A DNA stretch of 46,583 nucleotides from Pseudomonadota bacterium (GTDB lineage Bacteria > Desulfobacterota > Desulfobulbia > Desulfobulbales > Desulfocapsaceae): the NCBI GenBank assembly GCA_018821785.1, contig JAHJLI010000006.1:1-46583 (forward strand), in the 5' to 3' direction. The notes under the pieces were generated by a model, which was not told the DNA's origin, did not search any database, and saw only the letters and a list, made by a program, of their open reading frames with translations. Shown here piece by piece: positions 34,225-43,924 of this stretch. How positions within the stretch are numbered: the stretch's first letter is position 1; each line of letters starts with the position of its first letter. The position numbers and the translations under genes are program-made.

Positions 34225-34256
34225 AAATTCGTTTCTTGTTTTTATAAACGAATTTC
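34224..34256 (+). other. 11-bp perfect inverted repeat between the SPFH gene and the next
   Basis: GAAATTCGTTT (34224-34234) and AAACGAATTTC (34246-34256) with an 11-nt loop. It begins on the SPFH stop codon and ends just before a GTG at 34257. No T run follows. It may be a processing site or may reduce translation of the second gene. Confidence 0.6.
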
Positions 34257-34298
34257 GTGAAGGTACTTATCCCGTTTACCGGGGCTGGACTGATTCGT

Positions 34299-35546
34299 AT
34301 GGATTTGACAATTGAACAAAACTGCCCGTCTTGTGGGGCCTCGATTGTTCTCCAAGAGGACGACAGGCTCATACGCTGTGGCTATTGCGATGTCAACAAC
34401 TACCGGCTCGAAAGTGTGGCGGCAAGGTATTTGCTTCCCAGTAAACTTCCTGACTATATCGACCCGATGCAGCTTTTTTTTATTCCTTATCTTCGCTTTA
34501 AGGGCTCAATTTTTTATGTCTGTGCGGGCGAAGTCGGGCATAAAATCGTCGATGCCACGCAGATAGGGATTGATGAACAAAAATTGCCGATATCTCTAGG
34601 GCTGCGTCCCCAGGCCATGAAATTGACTCCAGTTACTGCTGCTGTTGATGGGGTATTTTTCCAACAAACGGTACTGACAAAATCGGCTTTCGTCCATGCG
34701 GCAAAGGTGACGGAACTATTCTCTGGAAAAAGTGAACAGTCCATTTACCATCGATCCTTTATAGGAGAGACACTCAGTCGCATTTATCAACCCTGCTATA
34801 TCCATGAAGGAATGGTCTATGATGCAGTGCTCAACAAACTGCTGGGATCCGCGAAATGGATTGATAGGCATATGGATAAAACCTGTTCAAGTAAGATTTC
34901 CTGGGAACCACAGTTCATCTCAACAATTTGCCCTGAGTGCAGTGGGCTGCTTTCCGGGGAAACGGACGCCACTGTGCTGCATTGTCTGAATTGTGAATCG
35001 CTTTGGCATGAGAATACCAAGAAATTCCAACCGCTGTCTTGGCAGGTGGTAGAGTCTGATGATCCGTTGGCCCAATACCTGCCCTTTTGGCAGATAAGTT
35101 TTTCTGTAAAAGGATCGTCTTTGACGAGTTTTGGTGATTATCTCCGTTTTACCAACCAGCCACTTCTGATTACTAAAAAATTCGATTTGAAGCCGCTTAC
35201 CTTTTGGGTTCCGGCATTCAAATTGAACCCTAAGTCTTTTTTGCAATTGTCGGCTCAGCTCACGGTATCCCAGTGGCGAATCCCGTCTGGGTGCAAACGG
35301 CGACTTGTTAATGACCATCCAGTAACCCTCAATCAAAAGGAAGCAGTACAGGCCATCAAAAGTGTTCTTGCTGTTAGCACCTTAAACAAAAGCAACAGGC
35401 TACCGCTTTTGCCGCAAATGACTATTGTTGATGCCAAGTGTGAGCTAACATATTTGCCATTTATTAAACAACCTCATGATTTTGTTCAGGAACATACATC
35501 TATAGCTGTTCTTGCAGCAGCATTGCGGTTCGGCAGAAAGCTGTAG
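34299..35546 (+). CDS. Uncharacterised zinc-ribbon protein
   Basis: A 415-residue protein with two cysteine clusters: CPSC...RCGYCD at residues 9-30 and CPEC...CLNCES at about 210-235, both zinc-ribbon-like. The rest is of mixed structure and I recognise no family. The start could also be the GTG at 34257, but the stem at 34224-34256 would block it, and MDLTIEQNCPSCGAS is the natural start of a zinc-ribbon protein. It sits between the SPFH gene and a deaminase in the same direction and likely works with the SPFH protein. Confidence 0.65.
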   Translation: MDLTIEQNCPSCGASIVLQEDDRLIRCGYCDVNNYRLESVAARYLLPSKLPDYIDPMQLFFIPYLRFKGSIFYVCAGEVGHKIVDATQIGIDEQKLPISLGLRPQAMKLTPVTAAVDGVFFQQTVLTKSAFVHAAKVTELFSGKSEQSIYHRSFIGETLSRIYQPCYIHEGMVYDAVLNKLLGSAKWIDRHMDKTCSSKISWEPQFISTICPECSGLLSGETDATVLHCLNCESLWHENTKKFQPLSWQVVESDDPLAQYLPFWQISFSVKGSSLTSFGDYLRFTNQPLLITKKFDLKPLTFWVPAFKLNPKSFLQLSAQLTVSQWRIPSGCKRRLVNDHPVTLNQKEAVQAIKSVLAVSTLNKSNRLPLLPQMTIVDAKCELTYLPFIKQPHDFVQEHTSIAVLAAALRFGRKL

Positions 35547-35584
35547 TCGCGTTGTGGAAAGCCGTAAAAAGGCAAGGCGGAAAA

Positions 35585-36088
35585 ATGAAAATACACAAAA
35601 AATTCATGGATGAGGCTTTACAGCAAGCACGCGATGCCCTGACTGCCGGCGATTTTCCGGTGGGCTGTGTTATCGAATATAACGGTGAAATTGTTGCCTC
35701 TGGTCGTCGCAGGCACAGTTTCGGCAAGGTCAACGAGATTGACCATGCTGAAATTACGGCGCTCAGGGAACTTTTGGCGGTCGATACTCAGGTGGAAATC
35801 GACAAGGTTACTGTGTATTCGACTATGGAGCCCTGTTTGATGTGTTTTTCGACCTTATTGGTTAATGGAGTGAGAAGATTTGTTTTTAGCTATGAAGATG
35901 CTATGGGCGGGGGAACCAACCTGCCTTTGCCGATGCTGTCGCCTCTTTACCGCGACTTGCAAATTACTATCGTAGGGTCCGTTCTGCGAGAGGAAAGCCT
36001 AGCACTTTTCAAAACATTTTTTTCATCTTCCAAATGTCAATATCTGAAAAATACCCTGCTGGCTACATACACTTTGCAACAGAAATAG
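35585..36088 (+). CDS. Cytidine-deaminase-fold nucleoside/base deaminase
   Basis: A 167-residue zinc deaminase of the TadA/guanine-deaminase-like group: His54-Ala-Glu56 in DHAEITAL and Pro83-Cys84-Leu-Met-Cys87 in MEPCLMC bind zinc and provide the catalytic glutamate. The substrate cannot be read from the sequence; it is not a clear TadA. Start at 35585 (AAGGCGG upstream) gives a normal N-terminus. It overlaps by 55 bp a long start of the next gene. Confidence 0.82.
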   Translation: MKIHKKFMDEALQQARDALTAGDFPVGCVIEYNGEIVASGRRRHSFGKVNEIDHAEITALRELLAVDTQVEIDKVTVYSTMEPCLMCFSTLLVNGVRRFVFSYEDAMGGGTNLPLPMLSPLYRDLQITIVGSVLREESLALFKTFFSSSKCQYLKNTLLATYTLQQK

Positions 36089-36132
36089 TGGGGCAACCCC
36101 AGCAATTTAAATTTTCCCGACAATTCATTCTG

Positions 36133-37134
36133 ATGAAGAATATTGCTCGAACAGTAGGTTTTAAACACGGTGAGCGAAACGTCTTTTTCCATATACTCAC
36201 CGCCTGTAATCTGTCATGCCGCCACTGCTATATCAACAAAGAGCAGCATGGCGTCGAAATCTTGTCCAGAGAGCAGATGGAAAAATGGATGACTCTTTTT
36301 GCCGATCCCGGGAAAAAGACAAATCTTATTTTTCTCGGAGGTGAACCAACCTTACATCCTGATTTGTCTTTTGCGATAAAGAAAGCCAAGGAGTTGGGCT
36401 TCTTTGTGACCGTTGATTCGAACGGCTATCTGTTTCACGATCTTCTTGAAAAAACAACTCCTGATCTGGTAGATTTCCTCAGTTTTAGCCTTGACGGTCC
36501 CGATGCAGCAACCAACGATCCCTTGCGTGGGGTCGGGGTCTTCGATGTATGTGTCGGCAATATAGAACGTGCAGTTACAAAGGGTTTCAATGTCAGCGTC
36601 ATCTACACTGTGAGTAAAAAAAATCTGCACTCACTTGTTGGAATGGTACCACTTCTTCTTAGGTTGAAGGTGAAAAAATTTTTTATTCAGGTAATAGGAT
36701 TGCGGGGTAAATCGGCTCAAAACGATATTGAGGAAACAATGCAGGTGAACCAAGAACAGTGGCTTGGAACCGTTCCGGAGGTGGCCCGTCAGGCAGCCAA
36801 AAAAGGCATCCATGTTACCTATCCGCAGGTGTTTTTGGGTCCGGACGAGAAATTCGAATGTGCCGGCAATGTCTCTGAAAACTTCTTTATTTTTCCCAAT
36901 GGCAGAGTGTATCAGTGCCCACTGTGCGAGGATCATCCGATTAATGCCTACCGGATTGAAGACAACCGTTTGGTGAAGAATGAAGGGCTAACAGAAAGAA
37001 AATTCTTTCGGCTAAATATCGTCGAAGGCTGTGTTATGAACAAATTGCTTCAGGCGGACAATATTGAATACGATGAGCAGGGAAAACCCTTGTATCAGAT
37101 TTCCTGTTGTCTTCTGAAGCAGGAAATAGGGTGA
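36133..37134 (+). CDS. Radical SAM protein
   Basis: A 333-residue radical SAM enzyme with CxxxCxxC at Cys25, Cys29 and Cys32 (TACNLSCRHCYIN), a GGEPTLHPD segment for SAM binding, and C-terminal cysteines (FECAGN, VYQCPLCE, GCVMN, SCCLL) that may bind an additional FeS cluster, as in SPASM/Twitch proteins. The substrate is unknown. The start at 36133 is chosen because the enzyme core begins here; an upstream ATG at 36034 overlaps the deaminase gene. No precursor peptide gene is seen nearby. Confidence 0.8.
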   Translation: MKNIARTVGFKHGERNVFFHILTACNLSCRHCYINKEQHGVEILSREQMEKWMTLFADPGKKTNLIFLGGEPTLHPDLSFAIKKAKELGFFVTVDSNGYLFHDLLEKTTPDLVDFLSFSLDGPDAATNDPLRGVGVFDVCVGNIERAVTKGFNVSVIYTVSKKNLHSLVGMVPLLLRLKVKKFFIQVIGLRGKSAQNDIEETMQVNQEQWLGTVPEVARQAAKKGIHVTYPQVFLGPDEKFECAGNVSENFFIFPNGRVYQCPLCEDHPINAYRIEDNRLVKNEGLTERKFFRLNIVEGCVMNKLLQADNIEYDEQGKPLYQISCCLLKQEIG

Positions 37135-37172
37135 TTTTTTATCTGGCCGTAAAAAGGAAAAACCTGATGAAA

Positions 37173-37946
37173 CTACTCGGTCTTTGCTTCAGATTTCTTT
37201 CGGTTAAAGAGGGCGGTCAGAAATATTCCCGCTTCATACAGGAGGAAGAGAGGAACGGCCAGCAGGACTGTTGCCATCAAGTCTCCAGCCGTGAGGAGGA
37301 AGGATAAAACAACGATCGCTATATAAAAATAGGTGCGTTTTTGTCTAAAATATGAAGCCTGGACAAAGCCCGCCTTACCGGAGGTGACCATTAGAAAAGG
37401 TATTTGAAAAGAGATGCCGAAGGCAAGAATCGTGCGGGCAACAAAAGTCAGGTAGAGACCGAGCTTTGGCAATGGCTCAAGATTTTCGTTGGCATAACTC
37501 ATGAAATACATAAGCATCTTAGGCAAGACCACAAAAAAGGCTAAACATGCGCCACCGGTGAAAAGAAACATAGCCCAAAACACCACGGTTATTGCCAATC
37601 TTTTTTCATTTTTTTTAAGACCTGGGGAGATAAAAATCCAAAGCTGATAAAGAGCAACCGGCATGCTGGCAATGAGTCCCACCAGAAAAGCAAGTTTTAT
37701 GTAGGCCATAAATGCTTCGGGAAGATGTGTGTAGACCAGGCGGTAAACGAGTGGGCTGGCTGCAAAAAGGGGGGCAATAAAAAGGGCGGCAATTTTTTCG
37801 GCAAAGATATAGGCTACGGCCGTGAAACCGACAACAGTGAGCGCAACTTTGAGTAGTCGTCGTCTCAACTCCAGGTGATGCGGTCGAAACACCGCGAGGC
37901 TTCTTTCGAGTGCTGGAATTGAACTTTGGAGATTGTAGTTACCCAT
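37173..37946 (-). CDS. tatC: Sec-independent translocase TatC
   Basis: A 257-residue membrane protein with six transmembrane helices and the TatC patterns HHLELRRRLLK near residues 22-32, FMAYIKLAFLVGLIASMPVALYQLW (about 92-116) and FGISFQIPF (about 174-182). It forms the receptor of the twin-arginine export system for folded, cofactor-bearing proteins, important in sulfate reducers. Lies 14 bp downstream of tatB. Confidence 0.95.
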   Translation of the reverse strand: MGNYNLQSSIPALERSLAVFRPHHLELRRRLLKVALTVVGFTAVAYIFAEKIAALFIAPLFAASPLVYRLVYTHLPEAFMAYIKLAFLVGLIASMPVALYQLWIFISPGLKKNEKRLAITVVFWAMFLFTGGACLAFFVVLPKMLMYFMSYANENLEPLPKLGLYLTFVARTILAFGISFQIPFLMVTSGKAGFVQASYFRQKRTYFYIAIVVLSFLLTAGDLMATVLLAVPLFLLYEAGIFLTALFNRKKSEAKTE

Positions 37947-37960
37947 TATTTGCCATGTGC

Positions 37961-38422
37961 TTAAAGCGTATTTTTCCCAGTCTCTAAGCTGACGTTGTTA
38001 TCATCCGGTTTATCTGGGGCCTTGATTTGGCTTTTGTCCTGAACTGCAATCGCCGTTTCCTCGCTCATATTTTCAGGTACAGGCATTTTGCCGGTCTGTT
38101 TCATCAATTCCTGATATGCTTCAGCTGCCATGTGAGCGGAGCTTTTTTCATCGAGGTGGGTGCTCCTTTGTTCAAGCAATTGTGGGGGAGGATCCAGTAG
38201 ATTAGTTTTTAGTGATTTTGCCGCTTCTTCAAGTTCCGGCCTAATTTCATCAAGAGGGTTGCCTTCTTCGGCAAAAGAAGTTTTCAGGCTCTCCGCGGTT
38301 TTTTTTAATTCCATCAGTCCTTTTGCTAAGGACCTGGCCAGATCAGGAAGTTTGTCCGGTCCGATGACTATAAGTGCCAGAGCCATGATGAGGATCATTT
38401 CCGGTAGACCAATACCAAACAT
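37961..38422 (-). CDS. tatB: Sec-independent translocase TatB
   Basis: A 153-residue protein: N-terminal helix MFGIGLPEMILIMALALIVI, then GPDKLPDLARSLAKGLMEL, the amphipathic helix of TatA/B, and a long charged tail. The GLPE motif and the longer tail favour TatB over TatA. Pairs with TatC downstream. Start preceded by GAGGTATGAG. Confidence 0.9.
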   Translation of the reverse strand: MFGIGLPEMILIMALALIVIGPDKLPDLARSLAKGLMELKKTAESLKTSFAEEGNPLDEIRPELEEAAKSLKTNLLDPPPQLLEQRSTHLDEKSSAHMAAEAYQELMKQTGKMPVPENMSEETAIAVQDKSQIKAPDKPDDNNVSLETGKNTL

Positions 38423-38600
38423 AGCTCATACCTCATAGTATTGCCACCAGGTCCGTGGTCATGGCGCCTTGGTCGACAAGCGATCGCTAAAATGTTCTGA
38501 AACGAATATACAGCAGTGTCAGGGAACAGCACCCAGCCAGATTTGCTAAACTTCACGTTATAAAGCCCGAACAGCGTGTCAAATGTAAGGTATTTAGAAT

Positions 38601-38633
38601 AGTGTGTCAATGCTTGAGGAGCGGTGACACACT
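38601..38633. repeat. Perfect 9-bp inverted repeat in the tatB-purA gap
   Basis: AGTGTGTCA (38601-38609) and TGACACACT (38625-38633), 15 bp apart. Neither side has a T run. It lies in the 420-bp divergent gap 38423-38842, whose other parts show only the purA promoter. It may be an operator for tatB, purA or both. Confidence 0.5.
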
Positions 38634-38718
38634 AAAAATCCCGCATTTTTATGAAATAACTCATTGATAATGCGATGTTTAATAATGGTGGGGAGATCCT
38701 TGCTTGTGTTAAAAAATG

Positions 38719-38747
38719 TTGACAACATCTTGTGATTTTACTATATT
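38719..38747 (+). promoter_or_regulatory. Sigma-70 promoter of purA
   Basis: TTGACA (38719-38724), 17-bp spacer, TATATT (38742-38747): near consensus. Start of transcription near 38754, leader of about 88 nt to the purA ATG. Confidence 0.75.
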
Positions 38748-38842
38748 TGCTGTTTTTGTCTTGCGCGGATTTGTCGTGAATTGTAAGTCACAATGTTCCC
38801 TTTCGCGGCAAATGTATACAAACCTCTGAGAGGAGAAGGTAG

Positions 38843-40150
<1,308 letters not shown>

Positions 40151-40180
40151 TGGTACAATGAATCATAAAAGAGGTTATTA

Positions 40181-40450
40181 ATGTCAAGAATTACCTGTGA
40201 AGATTGTTTGGAAGCAGTGGGTAAGCAGAATCGGTTCAAGTTGATCCATCTCGCCGTTCAGCGGGTGAGGCAGCATCGCCAGGGTGAACCATTCCTTGTT
40301 GAAGGGAAAAACAAGGAGATTGTCATGACTCTAAGAGAAATCGCCGCTTCCAAGGTCACTTTTGCAAATATTGACAAGTTGCCCGAAGGCTCAGATACCC
40401 CGAAGAAAAAGAGAGAAATTGAGAATGTGCCTGAATTGGCCCTTTCGTGA
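40181..40450 (+). CDS. rpoZ: RNA polymerase omega subunit
   Basis: An 89-residue protein with the omega pattern: MSRITCEDCLEAVG, NRFKLIHLAVQRVRQH, and KNKEIVMTLREIAASKV. Omega helps assemble RNA polymerase around beta-prime and takes part in ppGpp binding. It lies 30 bp after purA. The DksA-like gene further down codes for another RNA polymerase partner. Confidence 0.93.
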   Translation: MSRITCEDCLEAVGKQNRFKLIHLAVQRVRQHRQGEPFLVEGKNKEIVMTLREIAASKVTFANIDKLPEGSDTPKKKREIENVPELALS

Positions 40451-40474
40451 TAATTCCAGCGCCACCGGTAAACT

Positions 40475-41602
40475 ATGAGTAACGATTATTACGAGATATT
40501 ATCTGTAGGCAGAAATGCTTCTGCCGGTGATATCAAAAAAGCGTATCGTAAACTAGCAATGAAATATCATCCGGACCGCAATCCCGATGATAAAGCGGCT
40601 GAAGAAAAGTTCAAATCCTGCACCGAGGCCTATGAAGTACTGAGCGACGAGAAAAAGAGGAAAATCTACGACACCTATGGCCATGATGGCCTGAAAAACA
40701 GTGGCTATCGAGGTCCGGGTAGTGCCGACGATATTTTCTCAAGCTTTGGCGATATTTTTGGAGATATCTTCGGTTTTGGCGGTGGCAGCCGAGGCGGCGC
40801 CAGAAGAGACGGCCCCATTCCCGGTAATGATCTCCGTTATGATGTGGAAGTCACCTTTATGGAGGCAGTACACGGGGTTTCCAAAGAGGTGCAACTCACC
40901 CGCCGCGATACTTGTTGGACCTGCGAAGGAACGGGAAGCAGACCCGGATATCAAAAACAGACTTGTCCGAGTTGTAATGGTCGTGGCCAGGTAGTGCGAT
41001 CGCAGGGGTTTTTTCAGATGAGTTCTACTTGTCCGCAGTGTCATGGCGAGGGGGCAATGGTCACAAATCCCTGCAATGATTGTCATGGAACCGGGCTTGT
41101 TGAAAAGACTAAGAAAGTTGCTCTGAAGATTCCGGCAGGTGTTGATACTGGTGCCCGTATGCGATTGCGGGGAGAGGGTGAGGGTGGACGTCGGGGGGGA
41201 GCATCGGGTGATCTGTATGTCATAGTACATGTTCGGGAACATGATTTTTTTAAGCGGGAAGGCGATACCATTTACTGCCGGTATCCGGTTTCCATGGCCA
41301 AAGCTGCCCTTGGAACGACTGTCGAAATCCCTACTGTGCATGGCAAAAAAAATCTCGGTATTCCTGCAGGAAGTCAGTCCGGCGAACTCTTTACTCTGCG
41401 GAATGAAGGCGTGCCCAGCCTTCGTGGAAGGGCGAGAGGTGATATGATAGTCGAACTTCAGGTATTGACTCCAACCAATCTGTGCGAAGAGCAGAAGAAG
41501 ATTCTGCAAGAATTCGACACACTCTGCATAAAACATGGTCAGCATCAGGAGGAAGAAGGATTTTTCAAAAGGCTGTTCAATGAGGTGCTTGGTAAAAACT
41601 GA
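40475..41602 (+). CDS. dnaJ: Chaperone DnaJ
   Basis: A 375-residue Hsp40. J domain residues 1-70 with His32-Pro33-Asp34, a Gly/Phe-rich region ([10 protein letters not shown]), four CxxCxGxG zinc-finger motifs ([32 protein letters not shown]) and the C-terminal substrate-binding domains. Works with DnaK and GrpE, which are not in this window. 24 bp after rpoZ. Confidence 0.97.
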   Translation: MSNDYYEILSVGRNASAGDIKKAYRKLAMKYHPDRNPDDKAAEEKFKSCTEAYEVLSDEKKRKIYDTYGHDGLKNSGYRGPGSADDIFSSFGDIFGDIFGFGGGSRGGARRDGPIPGNDLRYDVEVTFMEAVHGVSKEVQLTRRDTCWTCEGTGSRPGYQKQTCPSCNGRGQVVRSQGFFQMSSTCPQCHGEGAMVTNPCNDCHGTGLVEKTKKVALKIPAGVDTGARMRLRGEGEGGRRGGASGDLYVIVHVREHDFFKREGDTIYCRYPVSMAKAALGTTVEIPTVHGKKNLGIPAGSQSGELFTLRNEGVPSLRGRARGDMIVELQVLTPTNLCEEQKKILQEFDTLCIKHGQHQEEEGFFKRLFNEVLGKN

Positions 41603-41621
41603 GTTTTGGGACCCGAAAATA

Positions 41622-42113
41622 ATGGCAGACGAAAACAAAGCAATCTTCACTCACTTTGATACAGAAGGCAATGCCCGGATGGTGGATGTCGGCGAAAAGG
41701 TTGAAACTATTCGTGTCGCTGAGGCTTCTGGAAATATCAGGATGTCTAAACAGGCCTTTGGACTCGTTAAAAGTGGTTCTATGGCCAAGGGTGATGTATT
41801 GGGAATTGCTAGGGTTGCCGGTATCATGGCAGCTAAAAAAGTCGATGAACTTATTCCATTGACCCATCCGCTTCTGATTAACAAGGTGGATATCTCTTTT
41901 GATCTTCGTTCCGAGGATGCATCCATCGATATCTATGCCAAAGTTGGTATAACCGGCAAAACCGGCGTGGAGATGGAGGCACTCATGGCTGTTTCAATTG
42001 CTGCCTTGACTATATATGATATGTGCAAAGCTGTTGATAAATCGATGGTTATCAGTAATATTCGTCTTCTTATGAAGACCGGTGGCAAAAGTGGTACCTA
42101 CATTCGGGGATAG
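41622..42113 (+). CDS. moaC: Cyclic pyranopterin monophosphate synthase MoaC
   Basis: Acts with MoaA to form cyclic pyranopterin monophosphate in molybdenum cofactor synthesis. The 163-residue protein shows [18 protein letters not shown], then [16 protein letters not shown] and the [24 protein letters not shown] signature region. The start at 41622 fits the family; longer versions would overlap dnaJ. Other moa genes are absent from the window. Confidence 0.95.
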   Translation: MADENKAIFTHFDTEGNARMVDVGEKVETIRVAEASGNIRMSKQAFGLVKSGSMAKGDVLGIARVAGIMAAKKVDELIPLTHPLLINKVDISFDLRSEDASIDIYAKVGITGKTGVEMEALMAVSIAALTIYDMCKAVDKSMVISNIRLLMKTGGKSGTYIRG

Positions 42114-42165
42114 TTGGTTCCGGATGGTATTTGCGTGATATTTAAGTGTATGAAGGAGATTCTCA

Positions 42166-42528
42166 ATGAACAAAGAGCAACTTGAATTATTTCGGACACA
42201 GTTGTTGCTGAAAAAACAGGAAATTCATACTGATGCCGGAAAGACCATGACTGAAATGACCGATCAAACTACCAATGTGCCTGACCCAAACGACAGAGCC
42301 ACATTGGAATCGGGAAGAAGTTTCGAATTGAGAATCCGTGATAGAGAGCGGAAGCTCCTTACAAAAATCGACGAAGCCATTGCTCGGATTGAGGATGGGA
42401 GTTATGGTATGTGCGAAGATTGCGGTGAAGAAATCGGACTAAAAAGGTTGGAAGCCAGGCCGGTAACCACACTTTGCATTGATTGTAAAACCATCCAGGA
42501 AACTCGTGAAAAGTCAGTAGGACAATAA
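42166..42528 (+). CDS. dksA: DksA/TraR-family RNA polymerase-binding protein
   Basis: A 120-residue protein: coiled coil with DPNDRA at residues 40-45 (the DxxDxA tip motif of true DksA), then a C4 zinc finger (Cys83, Cys86, Cys104, Cys107: GMCEDCGEEI ... LCIDC). DksA binds the RNA polymerase secondary channel and, with ppGpp, adjusts transcription on starvation. Strong ribosome site GAAGGAGA. Confidence 0.9.
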   Translation: MNKEQLELFRTQLLLKKQEIHTDAGKTMTEMTDQTTNVPDPNDRATLESGRSFELRIRDRERKLLTKIDEAIARIEDGSYGMCEDCGEEIGLKRLEARPVTTLCIDCKTIQETREKSVGQ

Positions 42529-42533
42529 CCCGC

Positions 42534-43538
42534 ATGCCGGAACTTCGCAAAGATCCTATTCTTGGACGATGGATAATCATTTCCAAGGAGAGAAGGAAAA
42601 GGCCTACTGATTTTCCGGTTGAAGTTTCAACTGGAATCGGAGGGTTTTGTCCTCTTTGTCCGGGGAATGAGTCTTCCACACCTCCAGAGGTCCTGGCCTT
42701 TCGAGATGGTAGTTTGCCTGCCAACGGGCCTGGATGGAATGTAAGGGTTGTGCCCAATAAGTTTCCGGCATTAATTATCGAAGGCAATCTCTCAAAAGAG
42801 GGGATAGGGCTATACGATCGTATGAACGGTATCGGCGCCCATGAAGTGATCGTCGAGAGTCCCAATCACGATCATAATTTTGCCGATTTTATCCCGGTTG
42901 AGATGGCTTTGGTCTTTAAGGCCTATAAAGAAAGAATTATTGATCTGGAAAAAGATCAACGTTTTCGATATGTCATGGTGTTTAAGAACCATGGGAGAGC
43001 GGCGGGTGCCTCACTGGAGCACTCGCACTCCCAACTTATCGCATTGCCAATTCTTCCGCGAATGATTGTATCCGAACTGGAAGGAGCGAAGTCTCATTAT
43101 AAATACAAAGAACGGTGTATATTCTGCGATATTATTCGCCAGGAATTGCAGCAAAAGGAACGGGTTGTATGTGAAAATGATCGGTTTATCACCATTATGC
43201 CGTTCGCGCCACGAACACCTTTTGAAATGTGGATCCTGCCTAAGCGGCATTCTTCTTCGTTTTATTTCCAAGATGATGACGAGATTCATGCCTTGGCTGA
43301 ACTCTTTTCTGAATCGTTGCAACGGCTCTGCAATTGCATCCCCAATGTTCCTTACAATTATGTGCTTCATACCGATCCACTTCGTTCTGGTGGGCTCGAA
43401 TATTACCACTGGCATTTCGAAATAGTTCCGACGCTGACCTCGATTGCAGGTTTTGAGTGGGGATCCGGTTTTTATATAAACCCAATGCCGCCGGAAGAGG
43501 CTGCTCAATTTTTACGTGAATCTCTGACGATACCCTGA
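42534..43538 (+). CDS. galT: Galactose-1-phosphate uridylyltransferase GalT
   Basis: A 334-residue HIT-superfamily enzyme with MPELRKDPILGRWIIISKER at the N-terminus, zinc cysteines Cys39 and Cys42 (CPLCPG), and the active-site HxHxQ (His163, His165 nucleophile, Gln167 in SLEHSHSQL). It exchanges UDP between hexose 1-phosphates (Leloir pathway or related cell-surface sugar synthesis). No galK or galE adjacent. Starts 6 bp after dksA. Confidence 0.92.
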   Translation: MPELRKDPILGRWIIISKERRKRPTDFPVEVSTGIGGFCPLCPGNESSTPPEVLAFRDGSLPANGPGWNVRVVPNKFPALIIEGNLSKEGIGLYDRMNGIGAHEVIVESPNHDHNFADFIPVEMALVFKAYKERIIDLEKDQRFRYVMVFKNHGRAAGASLEHSHSQLIALPILPRMIVSELEGAKSHYKYKERCIFCDIIRQELQQKERVVCENDRFITIMPFAPRTPFEMWILPKRHSSSFYFQDDDEIHALAELFSESLQRLCNCIPNVPYNYVLHTDPLRSGGLEYYHWHFEIVPTLTSIAGFEWGSGFYINPMPPEEAAQFLRESLTIP

Positions 43539-43550
43539 AAAGGAGAAAAA

Positions 43551-43904
43551 GTGAAAAAGCTACTCCTGGTCGATGATGACGAAGCAATTCAGATGATCTA
43601 TCGCGAAGAGTTTGAGAGTGAAGGCTATCAAGTAGTATCTGCTCTTAATGGTCAAAGCGGTCTTGATACATTCAAGGAAGAAAACCCCGATCTGGTCATT
43701 CTGGACATTCAAATGCCTGGCATGAACGGAGTTGAAGTGCTTCGCCAGATGAAAATGATAAACCCTTCTGTGCCTGTTATTCTTAGTAGTGCCTACCAGG
43801 AATTCAAGCGGGATCTCGGCACTTGGGCCTCCGATGATTACGTCGTCAAATCAGGTGACCTTGCTGATCTGAAAGAAACGGTTCGGAGGCTTTTAGAGAC
43901 TTAA
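43551..43904 (+). CDS. Single-domain response regulator
   Basis: A 117-residue CheY-like receiver: acidic pocket VDDDE near residues 7-11, phospho-acceptor Asp52 in LVILDIQMPG, Ser-Ser in ILSSAYQ, and Lys in DYVVKSGD. No output domain. GTG start, preceded by AAGGAGA, 13 bp after galT. No kinase is adjacent, so its partner lies elsewhere. Confidence 0.9.
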   Translation: MKKLLLVDDDEAIQMIYREEFESEGYQVVSALNGQSGLDTFKEENPDLVILDIQMPGMNGVEVLRQMKMINPSVPVILSSAYQEFKRDLGTWASDDYVVKSGDLADLKETVRRLLET

Positions 43905-43924
43905 AATTTTGTGGTTTGCATCGA

